Shown: piece after piece, positions 25,549-34,460 of the stretch | How the letters are laid out: the number at the start of each line of letters is the position of its first letter | Position numbering within the stretch: the first letter of the stretch is position 1 | DNA from: Pseudoteredinibacter isoporae_A | GTDB taxonomy: Bacteria; Pseudomonadota; Gammaproteobacteria; Pseudomonadales; Cellvibrionaceae | Assembly: GCF_040372805.1 (NCBI RefSeq) | Contig: NZ_BAABWJ010000001.1 | Location: 558,001-622,000, forward strand | Reading direction: 5' to 3' | DNA: 64,000 nt | Translations under genes and position numbers: made by a program | The notes under the pieces: model-generated | What the model was told of the DNA's origin: nothing | Database searches by the model: none | The model's input: the letters and a program-made list of their open reading frames with translations, nothing else

Positions 25549-26391
25549 ATGAGCAATGAACACATCCCCGTCAGCTTTGAGTTTTTTCCACCGAAAACCA
25601 CTGCTGGCAAAGAGAAACTGGCAGCCGTACAAAAAGAGCTTGCCCTGTTTCAACCTGAATTTTATTCCGTAACCTATGGCGCTGGCGGTTCTACTCGAGA
25701 CAGCACTAAAGGCATCGTTTTAAACTCCATCGATGCGGGCTTCGATACGGCACCACACCTCTCGTTCGGTGGCGACGATGAAGACACCATTAAACAATTG
25801 CTGCAGGAATACAAAGACGGTGGCGTTAAACGCATCGTTGCCCTACGCGGCGATATGCCATCCGGTATGGGGGGCGCCTCTCAACTCGTGTATGCCAATC
25901 AGTTAGTGGCTTTTATTCGAGAGCATTTTGGCGATCATTTTCATATTGAAGTGGCAGCCTACCCTGAGATTCACCCTGAAGCTCGTGGCTACAAACAAGA
26001 CATCGAATATTTAAAAGGAAAATTTGACGCGGGTGCCAACAGCGCGATCACCCAGTACTTTTATAACCCCGACGCCTATTTTTACTTTGCCGACCAATGT
26101 CAGGCGGCCGGCATCGATCAACCGATTGTTCCAGGCATCATGCCGATCATCAACTACCAGAACCTGGCACGTTTCAGTGCAAACTGCGGTGCCGAAATTC
26201 CTCGCTGGATGGCTCGCCGCCTGGAAGACTTCGCTGACGATCAAGAGAGCATTATCTCTTTTGGTATTGATTTGGTATCAGATCTTTGTGAAATGTTGTT
26301 GGACAATGGCGCGCCAGGTCTGCACTTCTACACTATGAACCAGACCCAACCTACCGCCCAGATCCTGACGAACCTGCTCGCGAGCGAATAA
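25549..26391 (+). CDS. metF: 5,10-methylenetetrahydrofolate reductase
   Basis: FAD enzyme that makes 5-methyltetrahydrofolate, the methyl donor for methionine synthesis. The 280-residue protein begins with VSFEFFPPKT, the family N-terminus, and contains YGAGGSTRD, ALRGDMP and the FAD-binding region ITQYFYNPDAYFYF. The ATG at 25549 is chosen because the family starts just before VSFEFFPPK; the open frame to 25429 overlaps ahcY. It completes the methionine cycle cluster with metK and ahcY. Confidence 0.97.
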   Translation: MSNEHIPVSFEFFPPKTTAGKEKLAAVQKELALFQPEFYSVTYGAGGSTRDSTKGIVLNSIDAGFDTAPHLSFGGDDEDTIKQLLQEYKDGGVKRIVALRGDMPSGMGGASQLVYANQLVAFIREHFGDHFHIEVAAYPEIHPEARGYKQDIEYLKGKFDAGANSAITQYFYNPDAYFYFADQCQAAGIDQPIVPGIMPIINYQNLARFSANCGAEIPRWMARRLEDFADDQESIISFGIDLVSDLCEMLLDNGAPGLHFYTMNQTQPTAQILTNLLASE

Positions 26392-26397
26392 TTCTCT

Positions 26398-26421
26398 GAC
26401 CGCCCTGCACCCAGGGCGGTC
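26398..26421. terminator. Terminator-like hairpin between convergent metF and acylase genes
   Basis: A perfect 10-bp GC-rich stem (GACCGCCCTG / CAGGGCGGTC) with a 4-base loop lies just after the metF stop. The U-run is poor on both strands, so efficiency is uncertain. Confidence 0.6.
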
Positions 26422-26450
26422 ACTATTCCCTCCATATCACTGTCTCAACA

Positions 26451-28949
26451 TCACTTCGGCGTAAGTGTCACGATTCGATGGTTACTCTGCACAATCTCAT
26501 CCCGTGTTTGAGGAATTTTCTTGTACTTATAGTTCGCAAATTGACTTAGCTGATCTCTGTAATGCGGGCTTTCTTTTCCTTCAATACTGACAAAACCACT
26601 CTGCCCCGGCGGGATGGAATCGTAAGCTGAAAAACCCTCATCATTTGCAATGAATATATTATTTTCGCTTCCGCGATTAGCGTATTCAGGGACAGAAATG
26701 TCCTGCAGTTGGCTGGCTTGAGGAACACCGCGAAAGTTCAGCGGCTGCCACACCATTGCCGGCGCCGGAATACGCCACTTGTCCGGCACAAAACCTTGTT
26801 CAGCACTCAAGGATTTCACCGCCTCGCGAAAGGTCTTGCGCAGTAGCTGTTCTGAACGCCCATTAAAAAAATCATAAGTGACCTGTTGCCCGCTGGATAA
26901 GGCATCCAGATTTTTGATCAATGCTTTGACGCCCGGTCCAGTATGCATTGATGCCCCAAGCGGTCGAACCGGATACGCCGTTGAACTGTAAAGATAGAAG
27001 TTCTCTCTCCCAACATCATCAAGAATCGCTTTCTCTAAAAGCAGGGCAATCAAACGCTCTGCCAGCACCGCTTCGGCCGGATATTGGCCTTCTGCATCGG
27101 CAATCCATTGTTGATCCCAGGCATTCAATAGATCATGAGCCTTGGCTTCCAAGTCATTAAGTTTACTGTTCGCCAAAGATCGATTCAGGTGGGGCAATAA
27201 AAACGGCAAGCTAACATCCCCATAACTGACGCTCTTATTAATCGCCCAAACTTCATCGGCAGTAAATGTGCTCTGACTTTCCAACTGATCGATCAGTAGC
27301 TGAACACGATCCGCCCTTCCCCAGCTGAGAGACCAGAGATCAGACGCAGCCCAGTTTTCAGACGGGCGATTATTCCAATTACTGATGTAGGCTGATGGCG
27401 GATTTTCCACCGCTGGGTTGTCCCGATAAGGACGAAGGGACAACCAATCATAAGAACCATCACCCGGTGCAGGTAAGCGTGAATCGTGGCCTATTGCACG
27501 TTTAGGATATCGGCCGGCATGTGTGTAGGCGATGTTGCCTCGGGTATCCATATAATAAAAATTAATGTTCGTGGCTACCTCTTTGACTGTGCGTCTGGCC
27601 TCAGCAATGGAATCCTGCTTGGCAAGATTAATCCAAGCCAATAGAGTTTGAAGTTCTTTACCATCCCAGGCACGGGCCCGGCTGACCGCCAGACCGGCTT
27701 CTGGCTTGTGCATGAGCACCATTCCCTGAGCGGCTTTACGTACTTTTATGTTGTGCTCTGCACCGCCTTTTACGAGAATGGTTTCGTTCCAGCTCTGGAA
27801 GTTTTTGTATTCCCCTTGATGCCAGTACTGCTCCGGGTCATCGGGATTCAAGCTTAAAATAAATTCATCGACCTGATCACTCAAACCCGCCGTACTGCCC
27901 CAGGCGATGCGATTATTGTGAGCAAATAATAGTGCGGGCAAACCTAACAGGGTATTACCCACCACATTGAAATCACCGCCGTGCAGACCAATACCATTCA
28001 CATAAGACGGCCGACTCCACCCGAATTGCGGACCATTCACTAAAATGCCGTTGACCCCTTCGCTCTTGGCTTTTGAAACCGCCCAGTAGTTACTGGCAGG
28101 GGCAAATTCCGGACTGCTGTGGAAACCATTCTCGGCCAGCATTTTTTCAAACGCTCGATCAATTCCGTCAGAACCACTGATGCCTTGAAACTCGCCTCGT
28201 TCATTTACCGCAACGCGTTTCGATTTCCCGATTGTCGCAAGGCTCTTCAGATAGGTGGGCATTGGCTGCCCAAGCTCTTCCGGAATGGCATCGCCTTTAG
28301 GGACCGTGGTCGGTGAACTCGGATCAAACAACCATTTCGAGGCCGAGAAAATTCGCCAGGCTTTCTCAGACCCGTGCTGCTCATTTAGATTCTGCCACAG
28401 AACCAGATTGTCTCGTTCTGAATTAAAATCCGAATACCGATGAGCAATAGCACCGGCAAAGATCATCGCAACGTCGTACGCCTGCCAGGACTTAGGAAGG
28501 AAGCCATTATCATGAAATTCTTTCGGAAGCAGCTCTTGTTGCTGAGCCAGAACATCCTCCACTCTCTGGCTGAATCCTGCAGCGTATGCTTCTAAAATAA
28601 GACGGTCGTCTTTTGAAATCGTATTAAACTGCTTTCTTACAGACGGCAAATCATAGCTGCTGCGTATATGTTGATCCAAAGGCAGGTACTGTTCGCCCAA
28701 GACCTCAGCCACCTGCCCTAACACGGTTCGCCGGAGCATCTCCATTTGATAGAGCCGATCTTCAGCAATCGCATAACCATAACCGTAGTACACGCCATAG
28801 TTGTCGTCGGCAAAGATATGAGGGGTGCCGTAGCTATCACGAATGATTTCAACATCAGAACGCTTTTGTTCTTTAAGGTGTTCTGTCGATGTTTCACAAG
28901 CCATTACAAACAGGGCTGAAAAAACCACTAGGCCTAGAGCTTTTTTCAT
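26451..28949 (-). CDS. Penicillin acylase family lipoprotein (Ntn-hydrolase)
   Basis: An 832-residue precursor with a lipobox VMAC (Cys18), so it is likely anchored in the outer membrane or periplasm. It has the penicillin-acylase layout: an alpha-chain part starting VEIIRDSYGTPHIFADDNYG, a spacer, and a beta chain whose N-terminal nucleophile is Ser286 in APASNYWAVSKAK. Downstream is the oxyanion region NGPQFGWSRPSYVNGIGLHGGDFNVVGNT and later AHNNRIAWGSTAG. The family cleaves amide bonds in penicillins, acyl-homoserine lactones and other N-acyl compounds; the substrate here is unknown. It lies downstream of a TonB-dependent receptor and an amidase on the same strand. Confidence 0.9.
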   Translation of the reverse strand: MKKALGLVVFSALFVMACETSTEHLKEQKRSDVEIIRDSYGTPHIFADDNYGVYYGYGYAIAEDRLYQMEMLRRTVLGQVAEVLGEQYLPLDQHIRSSYDLPSVRKQFNTISKDDRLILEAYAAGFSQRVEDVLAQQQELLPKEFHDNGFLPKSWQAYDVAMIFAGAIAHRYSDFNSERDNLVLWQNLNEQHGSEKAWRIFSASKWLFDPSSPTTVPKGDAIPEELGQPMPTYLKSLATIGKSKRVAVNERGEFQGISGSDGIDRAFEKMLAENGFHSSPEFAPASNYWAVSKAKSEGVNGILVNGPQFGWSRPSYVNGIGLHGGDFNVVGNTLLGLPALLFAHNNRIAWGSTAGLSDQVDEFILSLNPDDPEQYWHQGEYKNFQSWNETILVKGGAEHNIKVRKAAQGMVLMHKPEAGLAVSRARAWDGKELQTLLAWINLAKQDSIAEARRTVKEVATNINFYYMDTRGNIAYTHAGRYPKRAIGHDSRLPAPGDGSYDWLSLRPYRDNPAVENPPSAYISNWNNRPSENWAASDLWSLSWGRADRVQLLIDQLESQSTFTADEVWAINKSVSYGDVSLPFLLPHLNRSLANSKLNDLEAKAHDLLNAWDQQWIADAEGQYPAEAVLAERLIALLLEKAILDDVGRENFYLYSSTAYPVRPLGASMHTGPGVKALIKNLDALSSGQQVTYDFFNGRSEQLLRKTFREAVKSLSAEQGFVPDKWRIPAPAMVWQPLNFRGVPQASQLQDISVPEYANRGSENNIFIANDEGFSAYDSIPPGQSGFVSIEGKESPHYRDQLSQFANYKYKKIPQTRDEIVQSNHRIVTLTPK

Positions 28950-28985
28950 GCTTCGCTCCTTTCGATTGGATCGATATTATTTTGG

Positions 28986-29016
28986 CAAAAAAAAGCCCAA
29001 TCAAAGTGATCGGGCT
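28986..29016 (-). terminator. Rho-independent terminator of the TonB-dependent receptor gene
   Basis: On the minus strand a 9-bp stem (AGCCCGATC / GATTGGGCT, one G-U pair) with an ACTTT loop is followed by a run of eight T residues. It lies 85 bases after the receptor stop codon and before the acylase start, so the acylase probably has its own promoter. Confidence 0.8.
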
Positions 29017-29100
29017 AAATACACAACGAAATCGACTTCTAACACGTTGTCACAACTGGCTCCGCCAAGGGGAGACACGCCAGAACCAGTCACATTCGTT

Positions 29101-31371
29101 TTACATAGAATAATTCACGGTCAAACCGTATGTGCGTGGAGCACCCCAGACACCAATACCACCTGGGCCGATCACATACTGGTGTGAAATATAATCTTCA
29201 TCCATCAGGTTTTTACCCCATAGGGCAACTTCCCACTGCTCATCAGCCGATGTCCATGCGGCACGCGCATCCCACAGCTCATAGGCATCCAGAGTGATTC
29301 GATCATCAATGTAATCGCCGCGCTGTTCATCCGAATAGCTGTACTCCAAGCGGAAATCCATCGCACCAGATTCCATCGGCACATTGTAGTTAAAGGACAG
29401 GTTCGAGCTGTTCGGTGGCGCTGAACGCAAACCTTTGCCCGAAGCATCAACCACGCCATTGGTGGTTTCAATGATCAGGTCGCTGACCTCGCTATCCATA
29501 TAGGCATAGAAACCTTTGATGTAAAAATTGTCGCTGGGGTACCAGGTCACTTCCAGTTCCGCACCGGTAATTTCAGCTTCACCGATATTCGTGGTCAGGA
29601 AGGTACCGAAGCTGGAATTCGGAACAGGACCAAAACGAACAACCTGTAGATCTTCATAATCGGTATAGAACGCGGTTAGGTTCACACGCAGGCTGTTGTC
29701 CATGAAGTCGCCTTTAAAACCAACTTCGTAGTTCAACGCAGTTTCGGGATCAACCGGAGTGGACGCTGAAGCCTCGACCCCTTGGGAACCAGCAAAGCCA
29801 CCGGACTTAAAGCCTTTCGATGCCGAGGCAAAGAACATGACATCATCGGTTGGGTAATACTGCAGGGCAATTTTAGGCGAGAAGTCATTCCAGTCATCGC
29901 TCGGATTCACTTCGAACGCTTCAGCAATAATATTCAAGCTGCCGCCAACACCACCACAAGGCGCAAAGTTTTCAAACTGCGTTCCGACAATCGATGGGGC
30001 ATTGTCACGCACCAGATCACAGTTCACTGATACCGCCGTGTAATCTTTTTCATCTACGGTGTAACGCGCACCCAGTGTTAAGTGCAACTGTTCGCTGAAT
30101 TCCCAGGTACCTTGCCAATAAGCGGCGTAACTGGTGGTTTCATTACCGGTAAAGGCGTATTCGTTACCAATAATATCCTGACTGCCCACATCCGTTGCAC
30201 GGAAGCCATCAAAACTGCCCGCTCGGGTGATGCGGAAAATTTCAGTGCGGTCCGTTTCTTCTGTGAAGAAATACAAACCGGCGGTGTAATTAAAATTGCC
30301 GTCGAGATTGGATGTCCAACGAAGCTCCTGTGAGAAGGTATCAATTTCTTCCTGAATATCATCGATCACTTCGTCGAATGGCAAACCCAAAGCACCGAGA
30401 GGCGCACCTACAGACGCCATTTCCCAATCGGTCTCTGCCGTTCGAAATGCCGTAATGGTTGTTAAGGTGCCAGTGTCGAATTCGATATCGCCTTGCAAGC
30501 TAATGCCACTTGCCTCACGATCGGAAAAGCCGTCTCTCGATGCAGCGTTCTGGCGTGGGCCGGTCACGCCATTGGCGGCCATGATGGCGCTCAAAGGTGC
30601 ATTATCGGTTACCCCTGTGCGGCCCAAATCCGAACGATTGTCTTCCATAGTGTCAATCGACAACAACCAGTCTGAACGTTCACCTTCTACACGCAACTGC
30701 GCGCGAAGAGACGTTTGGTCTTCATCCTGCAATTCTGTACCGAGCAATACGTTATCGACATAACCATCGTGTTCGCGATGGTTGATACTGATTTTACCAA
30801 AGACATTGTCACTGAGAGCGCCGCTCACCAAACCTTGATAACGTACGATGCCTTCATTACCAACCGTAACGCCCGCTTTGAGTTTGGTTTCATCGGTTGG
30901 CTTCGCCGAAACAACATTGATCGCACCACCGATAGCATTCCGACCAAACAGTGTGCCCTGTGGTCCACGCAACACTTCAACACGTTCGAGATCAAACATA
31001 TCAAAGTTAATGCTGGCGCCACGACCGATGTAAACGCCGTCCAAAAACAGGGCAACAGAGTTATCCAAACCAGCACCGTCATCGGCAGAAGAAATACCAC
31101 GTAACGATGGAATGGCCTGGCCTGGAGCAAATTCACTGAACGACAGGCCCGGTGTGTGTTGGGCAATACTGCCGGCGTCAAAAATATCCGCTTTTTTCAA
31201 TTCATCCGCACCCAAGGCGGTTACGGCGATCGGGATATCCTGCACATTCTCAGCACGGTGCTGAGCGGTTACAACAATTTCTTCAATCTGGGCCATTGCG
31301 CTCATGGACACGGCACTGATTGCTGTCACTGCAGCTGCTCGACGGATAGCTACGGCTAAAGGGTTTCTCAT
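29101..31371 (-). CDS. TonB-dependent outer-membrane receptor
   Basis: A 756-residue beta-barrel receptor for active uptake across the outer membrane. A signal peptide ends SAMA. The TonB box region is IEEIVVTAQHRAENVQDIPIAVTAL, followed by a plug domain with PSLRGISS, DGVYIGRG and VEVLRGPQGTLFGRNAIGGAINVVSAKP, and then the barrel. The last residues are TYGLTVNYSM. This type is common in marine gammaproteobacteria and carries varied substrates. Neighbouring amidase and acylase lipoproteins suggest an amide-containing or N-acyl ligand. A GAGGA ribosome binding site precedes the ATG. Confidence 0.95.
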   Translation of the reverse strand: MRNPLAVAIRRAAAVTAISAVSMSAMAQIEEIVVTAQHRAENVQDIPIAVTALGADELKKADIFDAGSIAQHTPGLSFSEFAPGQAIPSLRGISSADDGAGLDNSVALFLDGVYIGRGASINFDMFDLERVEVLRGPQGTLFGRNAIGGAINVVSAKPTDETKLKAGVTVGNEGIVRYQGLVSGALSDNVFGKISINHREHDGYVDNVLLGTELQDEDQTSLRAQLRVEGERSDWLLSIDTMEDNRSDLGRTGVTDNAPLSAIMAANGVTGPRQNAASRDGFSDREASGISLQGDIEFDTGTLTTITAFRTAETDWEMASVGAPLGALGLPFDEVIDDIQEEIDTFSQELRWTSNLDGNFNYTAGLYFFTEETDRTEIFRITRAGSFDGFRATDVGSQDIIGNEYAFTGNETTSYAAYWQGTWEFSEQLHLTLGARYTVDEKDYTAVSVNCDLVRDNAPSIVGTQFENFAPCGGVGGSLNIIAEAFEVNPSDDWNDFSPKIALQYYPTDDVMFFASASKGFKSGGFAGSQGVEASASTPVDPETALNYEVGFKGDFMDNSLRVNLTAFYTDYEDLQVVRFGPVPNSSFGTFLTTNIGEAEITGAELEVTWYPSDNFYIKGFYAYMDSEVSDLIIETTNGVVDASGKGLRSAPPNSSNLSFNYNVPMESGAMDFRLEYSYSDEQRGDYIDDRITLDAYELWDARAAWTSADEQWEVALWGKNLMDEDYISHQYVIGPGGIGVWGAPRTYGLTVNYSM

Positions 31372-31392
31372 TAGGTTGTCCTCATCGTCTCA

Positions 31393-31404
31393 ATTATCAT
31401 TATT
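31393..31404 (-). promoter_or_regulatory. Weak Fur-box-like sequence upstream of the receptor
   Basis: The minus strand reads AATAATGATAAT, matching two hexamers of the Fur consensus, 22-33 bases before the receptor ATG. A third hexamer is not present. Iron regulation is only a possibility. Confidence 0.25.
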
Positions 31405-31550
31405 CTTGACGGCTAGTTGGTTTTTTATTCGGCCGTCCTAGTGGCATTAACACCGCTCTGTTGTTCCCCCTCCAAAAAAATTTACAGATTCGCTATTTTT
31501 ATTTTGGTGATAACAAAGCGTTATTAGCTAAGCACTGACTTATACGAATT

Positions 31551-32984
31551 TTAGTTACTCCGTTCTTTCAGGATTGCCTCAATGTGGGCTGCGATTGCCA
31601 GCAGTTTACGATCACTGCCAACCGGCCCATCCAGTTCAAGCCCCATGGGCAAACCCTGTTCGGAGCGCCCCATCGGCAAACTGATGGCCGGGCTGCCCAC
31701 ATTACTGGCGGGATCAGTGTTCTGGATGTAACTTGGAAACGTTGGCAAAGCGGGACCCAAACCGGTTTCAGTGGCGCTGACGGTTTCCTCGCTGCCTTTA
31801 ATCGGCCTCGCGGTCAGCGGTGTGGTCGGAAACACTAAGGCGTCCAAATCATGCCGAGTGAAAAGCCCTTGATAATAAGCTTGCAAAGCCGGACGGTGTT
31901 TCTCAATCGCGTCCTGATATTGCTCAGGGGTGATTGCGCCGGCAAATGCATCCGTCAGCACAGCTTTAACATCCGGGCTCTTAACAGCGTCAAGCAACTG
32001 CGCAGCACTCAAGCCGACATTATTCACTTCCAAGTACGTCGGTAAGAGTTGCGCTGTTTCATACAACACCACCGGAAAACTCACTCGATGATTCAAACCC
32101 GCCAATTCAGAAGCAGAAAGCTCGATCAACTCAACCCCCGAACGCGCCAAATGTGCGAGGGCCTGTTCAATACCTTTCTCCATTTCAGGCTCGAGATTTT
32201 GGTAAAAATAATCCCGCGCCACCCCCAGTCGAATAGGCTCAGCCAATGCTCGTGAGAGAGGTGCCAACTCAAGCTCAGGCTCACCCGCCAGTACAGCATC
32301 CAATGTGGCCACCGTGGCAACATCCACCGCCATCGGACCAACGCTGTCACGAGTTTGGGAAATCATTGTCAAACCCTCATTCGGGTATCGACCGCTGGTG
32401 GGCCGAAAACCCACAATACCGGTCAGTGCAGCAGGAATTCGAGTGGACCCTCCGGTGTCGGTACCGAGGCCAGCACGGACAATGCCGGCCGCAACCGCCG
32501 CCGCCGTTCCGCCGCTACTGCCGCCAGCAAAATAAGTGGGTTTTGCTGGGTTCTGAACCGGTCCAGTGAAATGATTATTGCTGGTGATGCCATAAGCCAG
32601 TTCATGCAGATTACTCTTGCCGACAATCAGCGCGCCCGCATCACGCAGGCGTTTAACCACCTCGGCATCACGGCTGGGCACAAAATTTTTTAAGCCCGGC
32701 GTGCCGGCACTATTGGGCATATGGGCGACATGAATGTTGTCTTTGATAACCAAAGCCAGACCAGCCAGCGGCAAGGCGGCACGCTCTGACTCACTCAAGC
32801 GGTCCAATGCACGGGCATCCTGTTTGAGTTTTTGCTCATCAATGAACACCATGGCATTGAGTAATTGCTGCTGTTTCGCCTCGGCAATAACCCGTTCCGC
32901 TTCATCGAGGGCTCGCGATTCATCCATCGCCTGACAGGCGCCCAACGTCAAGCTTAACAACAGCACGGAAATTCTTTTGTTCAT
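31551..32984 (-). CDS. Amidase signature family lipoprotein
   Basis: A 477-residue exported amidase. Although the frame is open to 33347, the start at 32984 (MNKRISVLLLSLTLGACQA) gives a lipoprotein signal with Cys17. The Ser-Ser-Lys triad is complete: Lys81 in VIKDN, Ser156 in GGSSGG and nucleophile Ser180 in DTGGSTR. The spacings (75 and 24) are those known for the family. It probably hydrolyses small amides in the periplasm or at the outer membrane. It is encoded about 180 bases upstream of the TonB-dependent receptor, same strand. Substrate not deducible. Confidence 0.9.
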   Translation of the reverse strand: MNKRISVLLLSLTLGACQAMDESRALDEAERVIAEAKQQQLLNAMVFIDEQKLKQDARALDRLSESERAALPLAGLALVIKDNIHVAHMPNSAGTPGLKNFVPSRDAEVVKRLRDAGALIVGKSNLHELAYGITSNNHFTGPVQNPAKPTYFAGGSSGGTAAAVAAGIVRAGLGTDTGGSTRIPAALTGIVGFRPTSGRYPNEGLTMISQTRDSVGPMAVDVATVATLDAVLAGEPELELAPLSRALAEPIRLGVARDYFYQNLEPEMEKGIEQALAHLARSGVELIELSASELAGLNHRVSFPVVLYETAQLLPTYLEVNNVGLSAAQLLDAVKSPDVKAVLTDAFAGAITPEQYQDAIEKHRPALQAYYQGLFTRHDLDALVFPTTPLTARPIKGSEETVSATETGLGPALPTFPSYIQNTDPASNVGSPAISLPMGRSEQGLPMGLELDGPVGSDRKLLAIAAHIEAILKERSN

Positions 32985-33043
32985 AATCAGTCTCGTTTTT
33001 ATACCTATGTAGAGCAGCCTAAGGAAAAAGAATGGGGCTCGCG

Positions 33044-33059
33044 TCATCACTAGTGATGA
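33044..33059. promoter_or_regulatory. 16-bp perfect palindrome in a divergent promoter region
   Basis: TCATCACTAGTGATGA is a perfect palindrome in the gap between the divergent amidase and class II aldolase genes. Such a site could bind a dimeric regulator; nothing identifies which. Confidence 0.45.
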
Positions 33060-33177
33060 TTTTGTCGCCTGGATGACAGTATTTTTTTCAAGCAGGGACG
33101 ATACTGACCTCAATGCCGTTTGGGTCGATACCCGGCAAGCCTGATTTCGAGACACAACAAGAGAAGACAATACGCTT

Positions 33178-33972
33178 ATGAGCAACAATAACGTCAGTGA
33201 CATCGTGATGAATAATGATGGCCAGGGCATGCCCGGTGCCGAAACCCTGCCGGTAGAAGAAGAGCGATTGCAGCGCAAACAAAAGTTGGCTGCCGCTTTC
33301 CGCCTGTTTGGTCGTTTTGGCTTCGATGAAGGCGTCGCCGGCCACATTACCGTACGCGACCCCGAACTCCAGGATCACTTCTGGGTCAACCCAATGGGCG
33401 TTTCTTTCAAGCAGATTCGCGTGTCCGATCTGCTGCTGGTCGATCACGAAGGCAATGTAGTCGAAGGCAATGGCTTGTTGAACGGCGCCGCCTTCACCAT
33501 CCACTCTCGCGTACACGCGGCCCGCCCAGACGTTGTTGCCGCCGCCCATGCTCACTCTGTTTATGGCAAGAGCTGGTCCAGCCTCGGACGCCTCCTCGAT
33601 CCGATCACTCAGGATTCCTGCGCTTTTTATGAAGATCACGCGCTGCTGGGGGAATTCACCGGTGTCGTTCTCGACCTGGACGAAGGCAAACGTATCGGCG
33701 ATGCATTAGGCGACAAAAAAGCCATTATTTTACAGAATCACGGCCTGTTGACCGTTGGGCAGTCGGTTGAAGCCGCCGCCTGGTGGTACATCACCATGGA
33801 ACGAAGCTGTCAGGCACAATTGATGGCCGAAGCGGCAGGTACTCCGAAATTGATCAGCCCGGAACACGCCAAGCAAACCCACGGCACAGTCGGCAGTGAA
33901 CTGGCCGGCTGGTTCAGCTTCAAGCCTTTGTTTGATGTGATCAGCAAAGAACAACCGGATTTATTTGATTAA
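33178..33972 (+). CDS. Class II aldolase/adducin family protein
   Basis: A 264-residue cytosolic zinc enzyme of the class II aldolase fold. Metal ligands are expected in HSRVHAARPDVVAAAHAHS, where the paired histidines HAH are typical, and in the later LQNHGLLTVG. The N-terminal GHITVRDPELQDHFWVNP replaces the phosphate-binding loop region. Family members cleave sugar phosphates, decarboxylate or act on keto acids; this subgroup (decarboxylase/adducin-like) is poorly characterised. A weak ribosome binding site precedes the ATG. Confidence 0.85.
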   Translation: MSNNNVSDIVMNNDGQGMPGAETLPVEEERLQRKQKLAAAFRLFGRFGFDEGVAGHITVRDPELQDHFWVNPMGVSFKQIRVSDLLLVDHEGNVVEGNGLLNGAAFTIHSRVHAARPDVVAAAHAHSVYGKSWSSLGRLLDPITQDSCAFYEDHALLGEFTGVVLDLDEGKRIGDALGDKKAIILQNHGLLTVGQSVEAAAWWYITMERSCQAQLMAEAAGTPKLISPEHAKQTHGTVGSELAGWFSFKPLFDVISKEQPDLFD

Positions 33973-33982
33973 TCCACTAAGA

Positions 33983-34016
33983 CGCATACACTGATGTGGC
34001 CACATCGGTGTATGCG
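33983..34016 (+). promoter_or_regulatory. 34-bp near-perfect palindrome before a TTG start
   Basis: CGCATACAC is mirrored by GTGTATGCG and the centre is GATGTGGCCACATC. One of 17 pairs is mismatched (G-U in RNA). It begins 11 bases after the aldolase stop and its last base is the first base of the GAGGA ribosome binding site of the next gene. It could be an operator, a loop-poor hairpin or a translation control element. Confidence 0.5.
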
Positions 34017-34025
34017 AGGATCGCT

Positions 34026-34460
34026 TTGAAACATTTTCCCCACTCCCTACAGTTAATACACTGCCTTCTCGGCTGCCTGGCGGTTTTGTTGTTTCTCGGA
34101 CAAGGGATGTACATGATGGAGGCTCACAACGCCCTGCAAGACTTGGACGATGGCCCCCGCATGCTGTTTCGCTCTGCTCACATCTATACTCTTTTGCTGG
34201 CCGGCTTGCATTTGGCACTGGCCGCCATCGGTCCGATCTGGCGCCCCTTGTACTGGCCCATGATTCTGGCCAGCGGCCTCTGCATCGCAGGGTTGTTGTT
34301 GGTGAGCTATGGCTTCTTTATGGAATCGTTTGCGGTCGACCTTAATCGCCCTCTGTTAAAAATGGGTTTGTTTGGCGTCTTTGGTGCTGCCGTGATTCTG
34401 GCGATCAATGGGATCAGCCGAAGCCTGCGGTTGGGCCAGGCTTTGAATGAGCGCCATTAG
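34026..34460 (+). CDS. Small integral membrane protein of unknown function
   Basis: A protein of 144 residues with four hydrophobic helices (LLGCLAVLLFLGQGMYM, LLLAGLHLALAAIG, MILASGLCIAGLLLVSYGFF, GLFGVFGAAVILAI). I do not recognise the family. The start is taken as TTG at 34026 because GAGGA lies 5 bases upstream and gives MKHFPHSLQL; an upstream GTG at 33996 is inside the palindrome. The 3' end overlaps the convergent symporter gene by 3 bases. Confidence 0.65.
   Translation: MKHFPHSLQLIHCLLGCLAVLLFLGQGMYMMEAHNALQDLDDGPRMLFRSAHIYTLLLAGLHLALAAIGPIWRPLYWPMILASGLCIAGLLLVSYGFFMESFAVDLNRPLLKMGLFGVFGAAVILAINGISRSLRLGQALNERH

Noticed and set aside
31551..33347. Amidase extended to 598 residues from 33347
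   Set aside because: The extra N-terminus runs into the opposing class II aldolase gene, and a lipoprotein signal begins at 32984.
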